Origin: an uncultured Clostridium sp.
Lineage (GTDB): Bacteria > Bacillota > Clostridia > Lachnospirales > Lachnospiraceae
DNA: 64,000 nucleotides
Assembly: GCA_945917985.1 (NCBI GenBank)
Contig: CAMEIH010000012.1
Coordinates: forward strand, 1-64,000
Reading direction: 5' to 3'
In this document: positions 9,179-18,751 of the stretch, one piece after another
Layout: the number at the start of each line of letters is the position of its first letter
Position numbering within the stretch: position 1 is the first letter of the stretch
Made by a program: the position numbers and the translations under genes
The notes under the pieces: generated by a model
The model's database searches: none
Told to the model about the DNA's origin: nothing
Seen by the model: the letters and a program-made list of their open reading frames with translations, nothing else

Positions 9179-10156
9179 TTACTCTATTTTTGTCAGTGTA
9201 ATTCCCTGAAAAAAATAATTGAGGATCTCTATGTAATCTTTTCCATCAAGTGCCATTTCATTTGCGCCAAACTGACTTAAACCAAGTCCGTGTCCCGCAC
9301 CCTTGCATCGGAACAAAATCTCATCACTGTCCTCTTCAATCTCAAAGGATGCGGAAGGAAGATTTAATGCGTACCGCAGTGCTTCTCCCTCTGCCCATGC
9401 ATCCAGATACCTGATAAAAAGCACATATCCTGCGCTATCCCTGATGATATCCATACCTTCTTTTGATTCATGCTTTCTATTTTCTCCAATGTTTTTCAAG
9501 TTTTCCTCCTCAACAACTGTTTTGGATATCTGTTCAAAGGCAGCTTCAAATTCCTTTTTCCCCACAGAAATGGTTTTTGCATATTCAGGGGAAAGGAAAT
9601 CCCTTTCACAGACTACACTGACAAGATAAGGATAATCCTCTGAGGGTAAAAGCTCCGATGCTGATCTTGTCTGTCCACCACTCACTTCAAAATACGCTCC
9701 GTAAATAGGTTTTCCATCATATTCAGGATAAATCCCCCGGGTCTGTGCCACTGCCATCAGATATTTCTTTTTCATCATTTCTTTTCCGTATTCCTGATCG
9801 GAGATCGTAATACTCATTCCTTCATCAGAGATCAAACCTGCCCTTAACAGGATCGCCTGAGCTTTTAAGGCTTCTTCCTCGTATTCCTCTCCCATGGTTC
9901 TCATTAGCTTATCCGCCACATAAAGTTCAAGCGGTATTTCTTCTCTTCCCAGAGCAGTTTCATTAATCACCGTATAGTGACCTTCCTGCAATTGCTCTAC
10001 GATCATAAGAGTTTCTGCTCCCTCTTCCATCCGTTTTCTGTTTCCGAGCAGACCTGTTATGATTACAGGCAAAAGCAGAAAAAACAAAAGGAGGCTGCCA
10101 TATCCAAATGGCTTCCTCCTTTTGCAGACATTTTGAAAGACTCTAAGTTTATTCAT
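9179..10156 (-). CDS. spoIID: Stage II sporulation protein D
   Basis: IPLELYVADKLMRTMG..EALKAQAILLRA; GQTRSASE; CKGAGHGLGLSQFGANEMA. Confidence 0.9.
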   Translation of the reverse strand: MNKLRVFQNVCKRRKPFGYGSLLLFFLLLPVIITGLLGNRKRMEEGAETLMIVEQLQEGHYTVINETALGREEIPLELYVADKLMRTMGEEYEEEALKAQAILLRAGLISDEGMSITISDQEYGKEMMKKKYLMAVAQTRGIYPEYDGKPIYGAYFEVSGGQTRSASELLPSEDYPYLVSVVCERDFLSPEYAKTISVGKKEFEAAFEQISKTVVEEENLKNIGENRKHESKEGMDIIRDSAGYVLFIRYLDAWAEGEALRYALNLPSASFEIEEDSDEILFRCKGAGHGLGLSQFGANEMALDGKDYIEILNYFFQGITLTKIE

Positions 10157-10213
10157 ATAGCACCTCTTACATATCTTATGTAAAAGGTGACCTTAATATA
10201 CCGTCACGCCTCC

Positions 10214-11353
10214 TCACACAGCCTGGCTGTACTTGGCAACATCCACATGCTGAATGCTTCCCGCCGCGCCGCTCTCATACAGGAAAAATCCTGTACTGCG
10301 GATCATTCCTCTGGTTTGATTGTCCTGACCCGTAAGGGAAAAATCGGTGGACATATTTTGAAGGCAGATGGCACCTACACCCTTATCCTTCAAAGAGACG
10401 AGCTGCTCACTACCGTCCTCATCCATGATCCAGATTTTCAGCTTATCAAAAATTTCATCTCCCTCATCGATAAAACCATTTCCGTCTTCATCATAGGCAG
10501 CAAGATCCGCAAATCCGTTTCCCGATGCGGTACCAAACAGCTCGGTTCCGTCATTGATCTTTCCGTCACCATTCTTATCGAGGGCAAGATACCCGCTTCC
10601 TTTTCCCACTCTGTTGATCTCATCCTCTTCTCCGTCCCCGTCGATATCAAAACGGAAGGTCTGATCTGACAATTCAGCGATATTGCCGTCTAAATTGATC
10701 ACAAGGGGATCACACATGGACGCTTCCAGCACAGCATAGTTTTCCTCATAATACTCCTGAAAGCTGCGGCTCATATTTAAGTTCAGGTTAAAGCTGATCT
10801 CACGGCCATCGGCACACTTTACGGTCCCCTGCGTGGTAAATGACGTTTCTTCCGTCTCTTCATAGTAGTACTGTCTGGTAAACGTAAATGTTCTGAGGTT
10901 TGACGTGTTTGCAGACAGCAGCTTGTCCACCACTGACTGCAAGCTACTCTCCCCTGAATCTGTACCCTGAGACACTTCCTCATCAGTTCCATCCCGCAGT
11001 CCCATTCTGTCGGGGAACAGGAGATTCATAAGGAAGTTCAGACACTGCTGCCTGATGCTGTAGAGCTGTCTTCTGGTCTCTTCTATTTCCGGCGTTTTGA
11101 TGCTGCCGGTACGCCTTGCCTGCTTTGCGCGCATCTCCTCCATGGTCTTTGTGATAAAATCTTCAGATGTTTCTTTTTCTTTTGCCTGCTCCGGATCTCC
11201 CTCCTCAGGCTGCAACAGATTTCCGAACAGATTGCCGGTTCCCTCCGCAAGGTCCGCCCTTCCCTCTGTCATGGTAAATTTTGATACTCTTCCCGACACG
11301 GAAGAATAGGTTCTTTCGGATTCCATTCCTATTACACTGGAATCAATTCGCAT
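10214..11353 (-). CDS. Hypothetical protein with EF-hand-like DxDxDG loops
   Basis: 379-aa ORF with DIDGDGEEDE, DKNGDGKIND, DEDGNGFIDEGD; no evident signal peptide. Confidence 0.75.
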   Translation of the reverse strand: MRIDSSVIGMESERTYSSVSGRVSKFTMTEGRADLAEGTGNLFGNLLQPEEGDPEQAKEKETSEDFITKTMEEMRAKQARRTGSIKTPEIEETRRQLYSIRQQCLNFLMNLLFPDRMGLRDGTDEEVSQGTDSGESSLQSVVDKLLSANTSNLRTFTFTRQYYYEETEETSFTTQGTVKCADGREISFNLNLNMSRSFQEYYEENYAVLEASMCDPLVINLDGNIAELSDQTFRFDIDGDGEEDEINRVGKGSGYLALDKNGDGKINDGTELFGTASGNGFADLAAYDEDGNGFIDEGDEIFDKLKIWIMDEDGSEQLVSLKDKGVGAICLQNMSTDFSLTGQDNQTRGMIRSTGFFLYESGAAGSIQHVDVAKYSQAV

Positions 11354-11554
11354 TTAGCCTCCTTCACTGTTTAGCCACTGTTTCGTGATATCGATATCCT
11401 TTGCGCGCGCGGATGAGGATACAATTAAGCGCTCCTCCTTATGAAAAACAAAACGGATGGTATCTGAAAGCTTAACGCTTATCGCAATACCATCCGTGGC
11501 TAAACTGATATTTATGTTGTGGGCAGCCATCCGGCCATGATCACCGCCCTGCAC
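11354..11554 (-). CDS. Small hypothetical protein
   Basis: 66-aa ORF directly abutting the next gene in the same direction; no recognised family. Confidence 0.35.
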   Translation of the reverse strand: MQGGDHGRMAAHNINISLATDGIAISVKLSDTIRFVFHKEERLIVSSSARAKDIDITKQWLNSEGG

Positions 11555-11583
11555 AGTATATATCGGCCAAAGTTTTATTTTCT

Positions 11584-13875
11584 TTAGTTCACACGATTAT
11601 AATTAATAAGACAGCCGTCCAGAATGATCTTTCTCTCCTCATTGGTGAGCTCACCCAGCTTTACAGTGAATTCCTTCAAGAAATCATCTCCTACCCGATA
11701 ACCCTTGATCTCATCTGCCTTTTCCTCAACCGCCCTGCGGATACCGGGGAAGAACAAATAATCCTTATTCTTAAAAGGAAGCTCTCCCTCCTCAATCAGA
11801 AAAGGAAGCATACCCCAGTTAATCAGATTGGAGCGGTATCTCTTGGTGGCATACTCATTGGCAATATTTGCCCAGCCTCCCAGCACCTTCTGGCAGGAAG
11901 CCGCCTGCTCTCTGGCGGAACCGTCACCGGGCTTCACAGCAAAGATGGTGGAACCGAAGCCGGTATTATCCTTGCTCACTTCAGGATATTCCTTTTTGAT
12001 CGCATCCATAACCGGTTTTAACTCCGGCTTTGCCTCCACAGGGCATTTCCCTTCCATAACCGCTTTCTGGGCAATCTGGATATCCTTGGCAAGTCCCACA
12101 TAGGCGGGATCTTTTCTGGATAAAGTAAACTCTGCCAGTCCCAGAGGATTGGAACGATAAGAAGAGGTTTCTCCGGAAGGAATCAACTCATCTGTTGTGG
12201 TGACAGGATCATGGATCTCGGATACCACGCGGAGTACCAGATTTTCCGGAAGCTCTGTCATAGCCGGCCAGTCCTTGATGTTGGGACCAAACTGGATCTC
12301 CACAGAAGGGTCAGCCACGCCGTGAGAATCAAAGACACGGTTTGCATAAATATTGGAATCAAAGTGATATTGATATTTGCCGATAGTACCGTCAAACTCA
12401 GTGGCAGCGGTAAGCACGCCTTTGTTTGCCGCCGTAGCCGCAATGGAACGGGCATCCATAAGGGCAACGGAGGCAATCTGTCCGCTCTGCAGCTTGGAGC
12501 CCTCTCTGTTCGGGAAGTTTCTGGTGGAATGGCGGATACTGAAGGCATTGTTAGCAGGCGTATCGCCTGCACCGAAACAGGGCCCGCAGAAGGCCGTCTT
12601 CATCACTGCACCCGTCTCCAGAAGCGTCGCCGCACAGCCATTCTTAACAAGCTCCATGTAGACCGGCATGGAAGCAGGATATACGCTTAAGGTAAAGCCG
12701 TCAGAGCCTATGTAGCTTCCCTTCATGATGTCTGCTGCCGCACAGATATTTTCAAAACCGCCGCCTGCACAGCCTGCGATGATTCCCTGGTCAACCATGA
12801 GTTTTCCGTTCTTTACTTTATTTTTCAAGGTAAAGTCTACAGCGCCGTCAAGAGAAACGGCTGCCTTCTTCTCCACGTCATCAAGGATATCCATCAGGTT
12901 TGCATTCAGTTCCTCGATGGTGTATGTGTTACTGGGATGGAAGGGCATTGCGATCATGGGCTTAACGGTACTCAAATCGATGGTGATCATGCCGTCATAA
13001 TAAGCCACCTCACCGGGATTTAATTCTTTGTAATCGCCGCTTCTTCCGTGAATATCATAAAAATTCTTAATCTCATCATCTGTTCTCCAGATGGAGGATA
13101 AGCAGGTGGTCTCCGTGGTCATAACATCGATACCGATACGAAAATCAGCGCTTAAGGAGCTGACGCCGGGTCCCACAAACTCCATCACTTTATTTTTTAC
13201 ATAACCACTTGCAAACACTTCCCCGATAATGGCAAGGGCCACGTCCTGAGGACCCACTCCCTTCACAGGTTCCCCTGTCAGGTAAACACCCACAACGCCG
13301 GGCATATTGATATCATAAGTCTGGTTCAAAAGTTGCTTTACAAGCTCAGGTCCCCCTTCACCCATCGCCATGGTGCCAAGTGCACCGTAGCGGGTATGGG
13401 AATCGGATCCAAGAATCATCTTCCCTCCGCCTGCAAGCATTTCTCTCGCATACTGATGAATGACTGCCTGATGAGGAGGTACATAGACACCGCCGTACTT
13501 TTTGGCACAGGTCAGTCCAAACATGTGATCATCTTCATTGATGGTTCCGCCAACAGCACAAAGAGAATTGTGGCAGTTGGTCAGCACATAGGGAACCGGG
13601 AACTTTTCAAGTCCTGATGCCCGTGCCGTCTGTATAATGCCTACAAAGGTAATATCATGGGAGGTCAGCTTATCAAACTTGATCTTCAGCTTCTCCATGT
13701 TGCCGGAAGTATTGTGGTTCTCCAGGATCCCGTAGGCGATAGTGCCTTTCTTTGCTTCCTCCCTGGAAACGTCTTTTCCTGTCTTACTCTTAACCGCTGC
13801 TGGTGCCTCTACTGTGTCCGGAACGATTTCCGTGCCGTTTATCAGATACGCACCGCCTTCAAGTACATTGATCAT
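11584..13875 (-). CDS. Aconitate hydratase / hydratase family protein
   Basis: [63 protein letters not shown]. Confidence 0.9.
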   Translation of the reverse strand: MINVLEGGAYLINGTEIVPDTVEAPAAVKSKTGKDVSREEAKKGTIAYGILENHNTSGNMEKLKIKFDKLTSHDITFVGIIQTARASGLEKFPVPYVLTNCHNSLCAVGGTINEDDHMFGLTCAKKYGGVYVPPHQAVIHQYAREMLAGGGKMILGSDSHTRYGALGTMAMGEGGPELVKQLLNQTYDINMPGVVGVYLTGEPVKGVGPQDVALAIIGEVFASGYVKNKVMEFVGPGVSSLSADFRIGIDVMTTETTCLSSIWRTDDEIKNFYDIHGRSGDYKELNPGEVAYYDGMITIDLSTVKPMIAMPFHPSNTYTIEELNANLMDILDDVEKKAAVSLDGAVDFTLKNKVKNGKLMVDQGIIAGCAGGGFENICAAADIMKGSYIGSDGFTLSVYPASMPVYMELVKNGCAATLLETGAVMKTAFCGPCFGAGDTPANNAFSIRHSTRNFPNREGSKLQSGQIASVALMDARSIAATAANKGVLTAATEFDGTIGKYQYHFDSNIYANRVFDSHGVADPSVEIQFGPNIKDWPAMTELPENLVLRVVSEIHDPVTTTDELIPSGETSSYRSNPLGLAEFTLSRKDPAYVGLAKDIQIAQKAVMEGKCPVEAKPELKPVMDAIKKEYPEVSKDNTGFGSTIFAVKPGDGSAREQAASCQKVLGGWANIANEYATKRYRSNLINWGMLPFLIEEGELPFKNKDYLFFPGIRRAVEEKADEIKGYRVGDDFLKEFTVKLGELTNEERKIILDGCLINYNRVN

Positions 13876-13923
13876 ATCATGCTTTCCTCCGTCAATTTGT
13901 TATGTTATTTCGGTTCTTCGCAG

Positions 13924-14153
13924 CAGTTCAGCCGCGCCTGCGGCGCTCAGTCCATGCCGCGCACGCTGCGCCAGTTCAGCCGTGCTCGCTGCACCAGTTC
14001 AGCCGCGCCATTCGCAAAGTCGCACCTTCGGTGCTTTCCCGCTGCTTCGCAGCTAACTTTGCTCATAAGCCGGCGCTCAGTCCATGCATAAGCACAAACC
14101 CAAAAATGTGCAAGCACATTTTGTGCTGTTTGTGCTTATGCATGGCTGAACTG
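13924..14153. repeat. Repeat/palindrome patch: CAGTTCAGCC units and nested inverted repeats
   Basis: CAGTTCAGCC at about 13924, 13972, 13995 and inverted at 14144; GGCGCTCAGTCCATGC at 13942 and 14072; perfect 18-bp arms 14082-14099/14128-14145. Confidence 0.85.
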
Positions 14154-14208
14154 TTACAAAAAGATTATATTCTAAAAAGATTCTGTTTGCAATCACACAT
14201 TCTGATTA

Positions 14209-14237
14209 TTGACTTGGTTATTTTTAACCAGTATAAT
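14209..14237 (+). promoter_or_regulatory. Promoter of tRNA-Ser
   Basis: TTGACT-N17-TATAAT just upstream of the tRNA. Confidence 0.75.
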
Positions 14238-14250
14238 AGGGAAAGTAAGT

Positions 14251-14336
14251 GGAGACGTATCGAAGCGGTCATAACGGGGCGCACTCGAAATGCGTTAGCC
14301 CTCCGGGGCACGAGGGTTCGAATCCCTCCGTCTCCG
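14251..14336 (+). tRNA. tRNA-Ser (anticodon CGA)
   Basis: GGAGACG...CGTCTCCG acceptor; anticodon loop CTCGAAA; long variable arm; GGTTCGAATCC T-loop. Confidence 0.95.
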
Positions 14337-14344
14337 TCATTGAG

Positions 14345-14379
14345 AAATCCGGTAACCATACAGGTTGCCGGATTTTTTT
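14345..14379 (+). terminator. Intrinsic terminator after tRNA-Ser
   Basis: AAATCCGGTAACC-atacag-GTTGCCGGATTTTTTT. Confidence 0.85.
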
Positions 14380-14447
14380 CGTCCTCTCCAAAAATCGCCC
14401 GAGCAGGATAACCAGTTAGCGCAGCATATCTTTGTAGGTTACCGGCG

Positions 14448-15401
14448 TCACATTCCCATTTCAGCCGCCCGTTCTTCGATCAGGCTTGCAAGGCGTTCTT
14501 TCAGGTATTCCGGCAGCAGAGAGTTTTGACACATGACAAGAAGCTTCTCCTTTTTAGACACCAGCATTGCGATCATTTTTTCAGCAGAGCCTCGTGTTAT
14601 GCCGCATTCCTCTGCAAGCACGAGGAAATCCTTCCTATGGATATGTGTCTTTTTCCCATTCATGGCAAGGGCAAGTTGCTCTTTGTCCTCCGGCATAATG
14701 ACATTGACAGGGAGAAGATCGTATGCGGGAGAAAGTATATATTTCCCGCTTCCTTCTTCTGTTTCAATGAGGGAAAAATTTTTCAGATGCATATCCGAGT
14801 TGCCCACAAGGAATGAAAACACCAAGCGCAGATAGAGCTCGGTTATATCGAGTCTCTTGTGAGACGAATACCGCTCAATAATCTTTGCGCAGCGCTCATA
14901 AGATCCTTTATACTTATCCTGCGTCAGGCGCAGATCAAGCTGGCAGAAATCCTCCATTGCCAGCATCTGCATCTTGTTTTTCGTAAAGATGCGATCCACT
15001 CTTTTTGTGATGTATGCCGGGCCGTTTTTTCCCATGATGAGCGCATGCGGCACGGTGGAAATCCCTGCGGCGTCCGCCATGCACATAACGAGGTGTTCGG
15101 CCTGCGGAAGCGCCTCAAATTCCGGGACCTGCGGCTTCAGAATGTAGCCCGTAGGACAATTCACCAGCGTGAGTCTTGGCGCGCTTCCTTCGGAGAATAG
15201 ATGCAAAGACAGCTTTTTCTGAACGCCGGGAACGGTATAACCTTTGTTTGTACTTTCGGTTGCAAGGGTTTCAAATGCGGCTTCATCGATGGTAATTTCG
15301 GGAAGCTCGGCCGTACCGAAAAACCGCCTGATACAGCTTTTGTGCCAGCCGGAATGAATATCGTCGGTGCGAAGCGGTTTCCCGCAGCATAAACAATTCA
15401 T
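14448..15401 (-). CDS. HipT/HipA-like Ser/Thr kinase toxin (HipA C-terminal type)
   Basis: GVQKKLSLHL, AYITKRVDR, LVGNSDMHLKNFSL, LSPAYDLLPV; ATG overlaps the stop of the upstream gene (TCAT 15398-15401). Confidence 0.85.
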   Translation of the reverse strand: MNCLCCGKPLRTDDIHSGWHKSCIRRFFGTAELPEITIDEAAFETLATESTNKGYTVPGVQKKLSLHLFSEGSAPRLTLVNCPTGYILKPQVPEFEALPQAEHLVMCMADAAGISTVPHALIMGKNGPAYITKRVDRIFTKNKMQMLAMEDFCQLDLRLTQDKYKGSYERCAKIIERYSSHKRLDITELYLRLVFSFLVGNSDMHLKNFSLIETEEGSGKYILSPAYDLLPVNVIMPEDKEQLALAMNGKKTHIHRKDFLVLAEECGITRGSAEKMIAMLVSKKEKLLVMCQNSLLPEYLKERLASLIEERAAEMGM

Positions 15402-15727
15402 ATGCGTTCCTCCCTGATGCTGACATTGCCGATTCCGTCCTTGCAGGCCACCAGCAGTAATCCGAACCTGTCTTTGACGTCTATTTTCCAGTTCCGACTC
15501 ACCACGCCAAGCAGCCATCCCTCGGGGATCAGTCCGTCAAAGAATGGAAACAGCGTTTTGGATGTATATATATTTTCAGAAAGCGGCAAAGTAAGGGATA
15601 CGGCGCTTGCATCTTTCCGGCTCAGATACTGCTCGTCATAGGAGAAGGAATATCCTTCGTCCGTTTCGAAAAGCATTCCGGCAAAAATGTTTCGGATATA
15701 AACATAGGCTGTTCTGAATGCTTCCAT
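15398..15727 (-). CDS. HipS-like protein (stand-alone HipA N-terminal subdomain)
   Basis: GYSFSYDEQYL...AVSLTLPL...LFPFFDGLIPEGWLL. Confidence 0.82.
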   Translation of the reverse strand: MEAFRTAYVYIRNIFAGMLFETDEGYSFSYDEQYLSRKDASAVSLTLPLSENIYTSKTLFPFFDGLIPEGWLLGVVSRNWKIDVKDRFGLLLVACKDGIGNVSIREERI

Positions 15728-15930
15728 TATTTATCATCCTTTCTGCCAGGTACCGCTTCCATATCAAACATGGCAAGAGCGGCATTGACCTTATCCATTC
15801 TAACCGTTTCTTTTCCCTGCTCCAGTTCCCGGATAAAGCGAAGCCCCAGCCCGCTGCGGGCGGCAAACTCCTCCTGTGTCAGTCTGGCGGCTTTCCTGTT
15901 TTCCTTGATAAACTCAGCGATTTTATTCAC
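15727..15930 (-). CDS. HipB-like HTH antitoxin/repressor
   Basis: Xre HTH IKENRKAARLTQEEFAARSGLGLRFIRELEQGKETVRMDKV; GTG start at 15930 preceded by AAGGGAGG. Confidence 0.8.
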   Translation of the reverse strand: MNKIAEFIKENRKAARLTQEEFAARSGLGLRFIRELEQGKETVRMDKVNAALAMFDMEAVPGRKDDK

Positions 15931-15967
15931 GGTACGATAGCCTCCCTTGTAAAAATCTATGCACATT

Positions 15968-16029
15968 TTACACCCTAACGGGTATAAAGTCAAGCTTCTA
16001 TCACTAATATTATACCCGATAAGGTGTAA
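15968..16029. promoter_or_regulatory. Paired operator-like dyads overlapping the hip promoter
   Basis: TTACACCCTAACGGGTATA (15968-15986) and inverted TATACCCGATAAGGTGTAA (16011-16029); minus-strand promoter TTGACT-N17-TAAAAT overlaps the first dyad. Confidence 0.65.
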
Positions 16030-16112
16030 ATATATGCATAACAAGTCCAATATCCCAAACCCGCAGGGCACAAGCCATGAAATGGCAAAACCCATAAACA
16101 TTACCCCCGCCA

Positions 16113-17588
16113 TCACGCCAACGTTATTCTGAAGGTAATAGGACCATCTGCCATATACGCAGTTCTGATATGTAATCCTTCAGCATCACGATTCCAGACA
16201 GGCTTAGCCTTGAAACCAAGGACCTCGATGTCTTTAATGGAACTATGAAGCACACTGCCGGCTGTGTGTTCCTGCATACGAAGTGAAGAAATGCTATATT
16301 TTCCACCCTCACTTGCTTTCATACAGATTGCGTAGAGCTTATCCCCCTTTGCGGTAAAGCGAAAATCCTGACTGGTGAAATTCTTCTTCACAGCATCTGA
16401 AAAATGACCATCCTTAACCTGTGTAGGACCCTCTCCGTATTTTTTCCAGACTGTTGTATCATAGATGGCTTCCCCGTTGATCTTCATCCACTTACCGATC
16501 GCCTTAAGTACCGCTGTATCTTCTTCGGAAATAGTGCCGTCCGCCTTGGGACCCACATTGAGCAAAAGACAACCGTTTTTGGAAACAATATCAACCAAGT
16601 CACATACAATATCCATAGCAGGTCTGAAATCATTGTTTTCGGTATAGCACCAGGAATTCAAAGCGATAGCCGTATCCGTCTGCCAGAAATAGGGTTTCAC
16701 ATCTGCCATCTGTCCACGCTCAATATCCGGCACTGCAGTCCCGAACAAAAAGGCATCATGTTTGTAATTGATTGCAACCTCCACGCCCCACTCTGCCGCA
16801 CGATTATAATAGTATGCTGCAATCTTTTTAAGATACTCCTTGGCAGAAACCTGCTGGATCCACCAGTCAAAGTACAAAACATGCGGTTGCTTTTTGTCTA
16901 TCAGCTCACAGGTCCTCACCATCCAATCTTCCAGGAATTCCTGCGAAGGCTGTGGAACAGTCATAATATCATCAAAATTCTCCGGATCAGACATAGACGG
17001 CCAGTACAGATCCCCGCGCTGTAAAGGTTCCTTAATGTCGCTGTCAAATTTCTTTCCGTTTCCCATAAAGAACCAATGCTCAATGCGGTGTGTGGATGCA
17101 CCGAACTCCATTCCCCTCTCTCGGCACGCTTCCCTGATCTCCTGCACTACATCACGGCAGGGACCCATTTTTGCTGCATTCCAATCAGATATCTCACTGT
17201 CATACATCTGGAATCCGTCATGATGCTCTGCCACCGGCACAACGTACTTCGCACCTGACTCCGCAAACAGCTCCACCCACTTTTTTGCATCAAACTTCTC
17301 CGCCTTGAACATGGGGATAAAGTCTTTGTATCCAAAATCCTTTTGCGCACCGTAAGTCTTAATATGATGTTCATAGGCCTTGCTGCCCTGGATATACATA
17401 TTGCGCGGGTACCATTCACTGTCATACGCCGGTACGCTGTATACGCCCCAGTGAATAAAAATGCCAAACTTAGCGTTGCGATACCATTTCGGCGGTTCAA
17501 ACTGCATCAGTGACTCCCATGTCGCGTCATATGGGCCCTTTGCAATCACTTCATCGATGGTTTTTAAATACGGTTTCATGTCATACAT
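16113..17588 (-). CDS. Alpha-L-fucosidase (GH29)
   Basis: KFGIFIHWGVYSVPAYDSEWYPRNMY, VAEHHDGFQMYDS, GCLLLNVGPKADGTI. Confidence 0.92.
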   Translation of the reverse strand: MYDMKPYLKTIDEVIAKGPYDATWESLMQFEPPKWYRNAKFGIFIHWGVYSVPAYDSEWYPRNMYIQGSKAYEHHIKTYGAQKDFGYKDFIPMFKAEKFDAKKWVELFAESGAKYVVPVAEHHDGFQMYDSEISDWNAAKMGPCRDVVQEIREACRERGMEFGASTHRIEHWFFMGNGKKFDSDIKEPLQRGDLYWPSMSDPENFDDIMTVPQPSQEFLEDWMVRTCELIDKKQPHVLYFDWWIQQVSAKEYLKKIAAYYYNRAAEWGVEVAINYKHDAFLFGTAVPDIERGQMADVKPYFWQTDTAIALNSWCYTENNDFRPAMDIVCDLVDIVSKNGCLLLNVGPKADGTISEEDTAVLKAIGKWMKINGEAIYDTTVWKKYGEGPTQVKDGHFSDAVKKNFTSQDFRFTAKGDKLYAICMKASEGGKYSISSLRMQEHTAGSVLHSSIKDIEVLGFKAKPVWNRDAEGLHIRTAYMADGPITFRITLA

Positions 17589-17844
17589 TGTATTTCCCTC
17601 CCTGTGCAAACTCTACTCTTATTCGTAAATTGCTCTTGGCATTTCTATTATAATCTTTCTTGACAAATATTCCAAATTTATTTATGATAAATTCATCAGA
17701 AAAATTCAAAATAGTGTGCATCTCGCACATTCGGGCAGTTTCTGCCAGATTTTTCTTTTACTACACTAAATAAGGCAGGAACTGAAAGCCATTTATAGTG
17801 AAATGTCCTTTTCGTATCCTGCCAAAATACAGGGAGGATACTAT

Positions 17845-18735
17845 ATGAAAAATTACTTAAGAAACTTTTTTGACAATTGGCATGGCAGAAGACACCATAA
17901 GGTTCACCGCCAGATCAAGGACAGGCTCTTTCGTTTTTTGTTTGAAAAGGACAGGGAAGCTCTATTGCAGCTTTACAATGCTCTGAACGGAACAAACTAT
18001 AATGACTCGTCCCTGTTACAGGTAGTGACGATCGAAAGCGCTGTTTATGTGGTCATGAAAAATGATTTGGCATTTATCATTGCCGGTGTCTTAAATCTCT
18101 ATGAGCACCAGAGTACGGTAAATCCAAATATGCCTGTCCGATTCCTGATCTATCTGGCACAGGAGTATCAGGGAGTCATAGAAAAAGCGCAGGAAAGTCT
18201 TTACGGCTCTAAACAAATATTGCTCCCTACACCACATTGTGTGGTATTCTATAATGGTGATAGGGAAATACCTGAGGAGCAGGTCTTAAAGCTTTCCGAT
18301 GCTTTTGAAAACAAAGAGCAGAAAGCCGATGTAGAATTGACAGTGAAAGTATTGAATATCAATTACGGTCACAATTCTCATCTGATGGAACAATGTAAAA
18401 TTCTTGAGGATTATGCGAAGTTTGTGGCGATCACCAGACAATTTGCTTCAGAAGCCACTGACAGAAAAGCGGCTCTGAATGATGCCATCCTGTATTGCAT
18501 ACAGAACCACATTCTGGAAGAATTTCTCAGAAAATATCGCATGGAGGTGTTGGGAATGTTACTGGAAGAATTTGATGTTAATAAATACGAACGGTCTCTG
18601 AGAGAAGAAGGTGAGACCCGATTAGCCACTCTTCTGAACCGCTTGTTTTCCGATAACCGCATGGAAGATGCAAAGCTCGTCCTGACTGATAAGAATTTAA
18701 GGGAAAAACTGTACAGGGAATATGGAATAAAATAA
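17845..18735 (+). CDS. Rpn family / PD-(D/E)XK nuclease family putative transposase
   Basis: DRLFRFLFEKDREALLQLYNALNGTNY, NDLAFII..LNLYEHQSTVNPNMPVRFLIY. Confidence 0.85.
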   Translation: MKNYLRNFFDNWHGRRHHKVHRQIKDRLFRFLFEKDREALLQLYNALNGTNYNDSSLLQVVTIESAVYVVMKNDLAFIIAGVLNLYEHQSTVNPNMPVRFLIYLAQEYQGVIEKAQESLYGSKQILLPTPHCVVFYNGDREIPEEQVLKLSDAFENKEQKADVELTVKVLNINYGHNSHLMEQCKILEDYAKFVAITRQFASEATDRKAALNDAILYCIQNHILEEFLRKYRMEVLGMLLEEFDVNKYERSLREEGETRLATLLNRLFSDNRMEDAKLVLTDKNLREKLYREYGIK

Positions 18736-18751
18736 TTTATTATTTTAAAAG

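Noticed and set aside
13924-14009. Possible CRISPR-like array (repeated CAGTTCAGCC units)
   Set aside because: Units are about 10-15 bp, irregularly spaced (about 48 and 23 bp), one is inverted, spacers are not uniform, and no cas genes are nearby.
14165-14359. Minus-strand 64-aa ORF
   Set aside because: Antisense to the tRNA-Ser gene and its terminator; not a plausible CDS.
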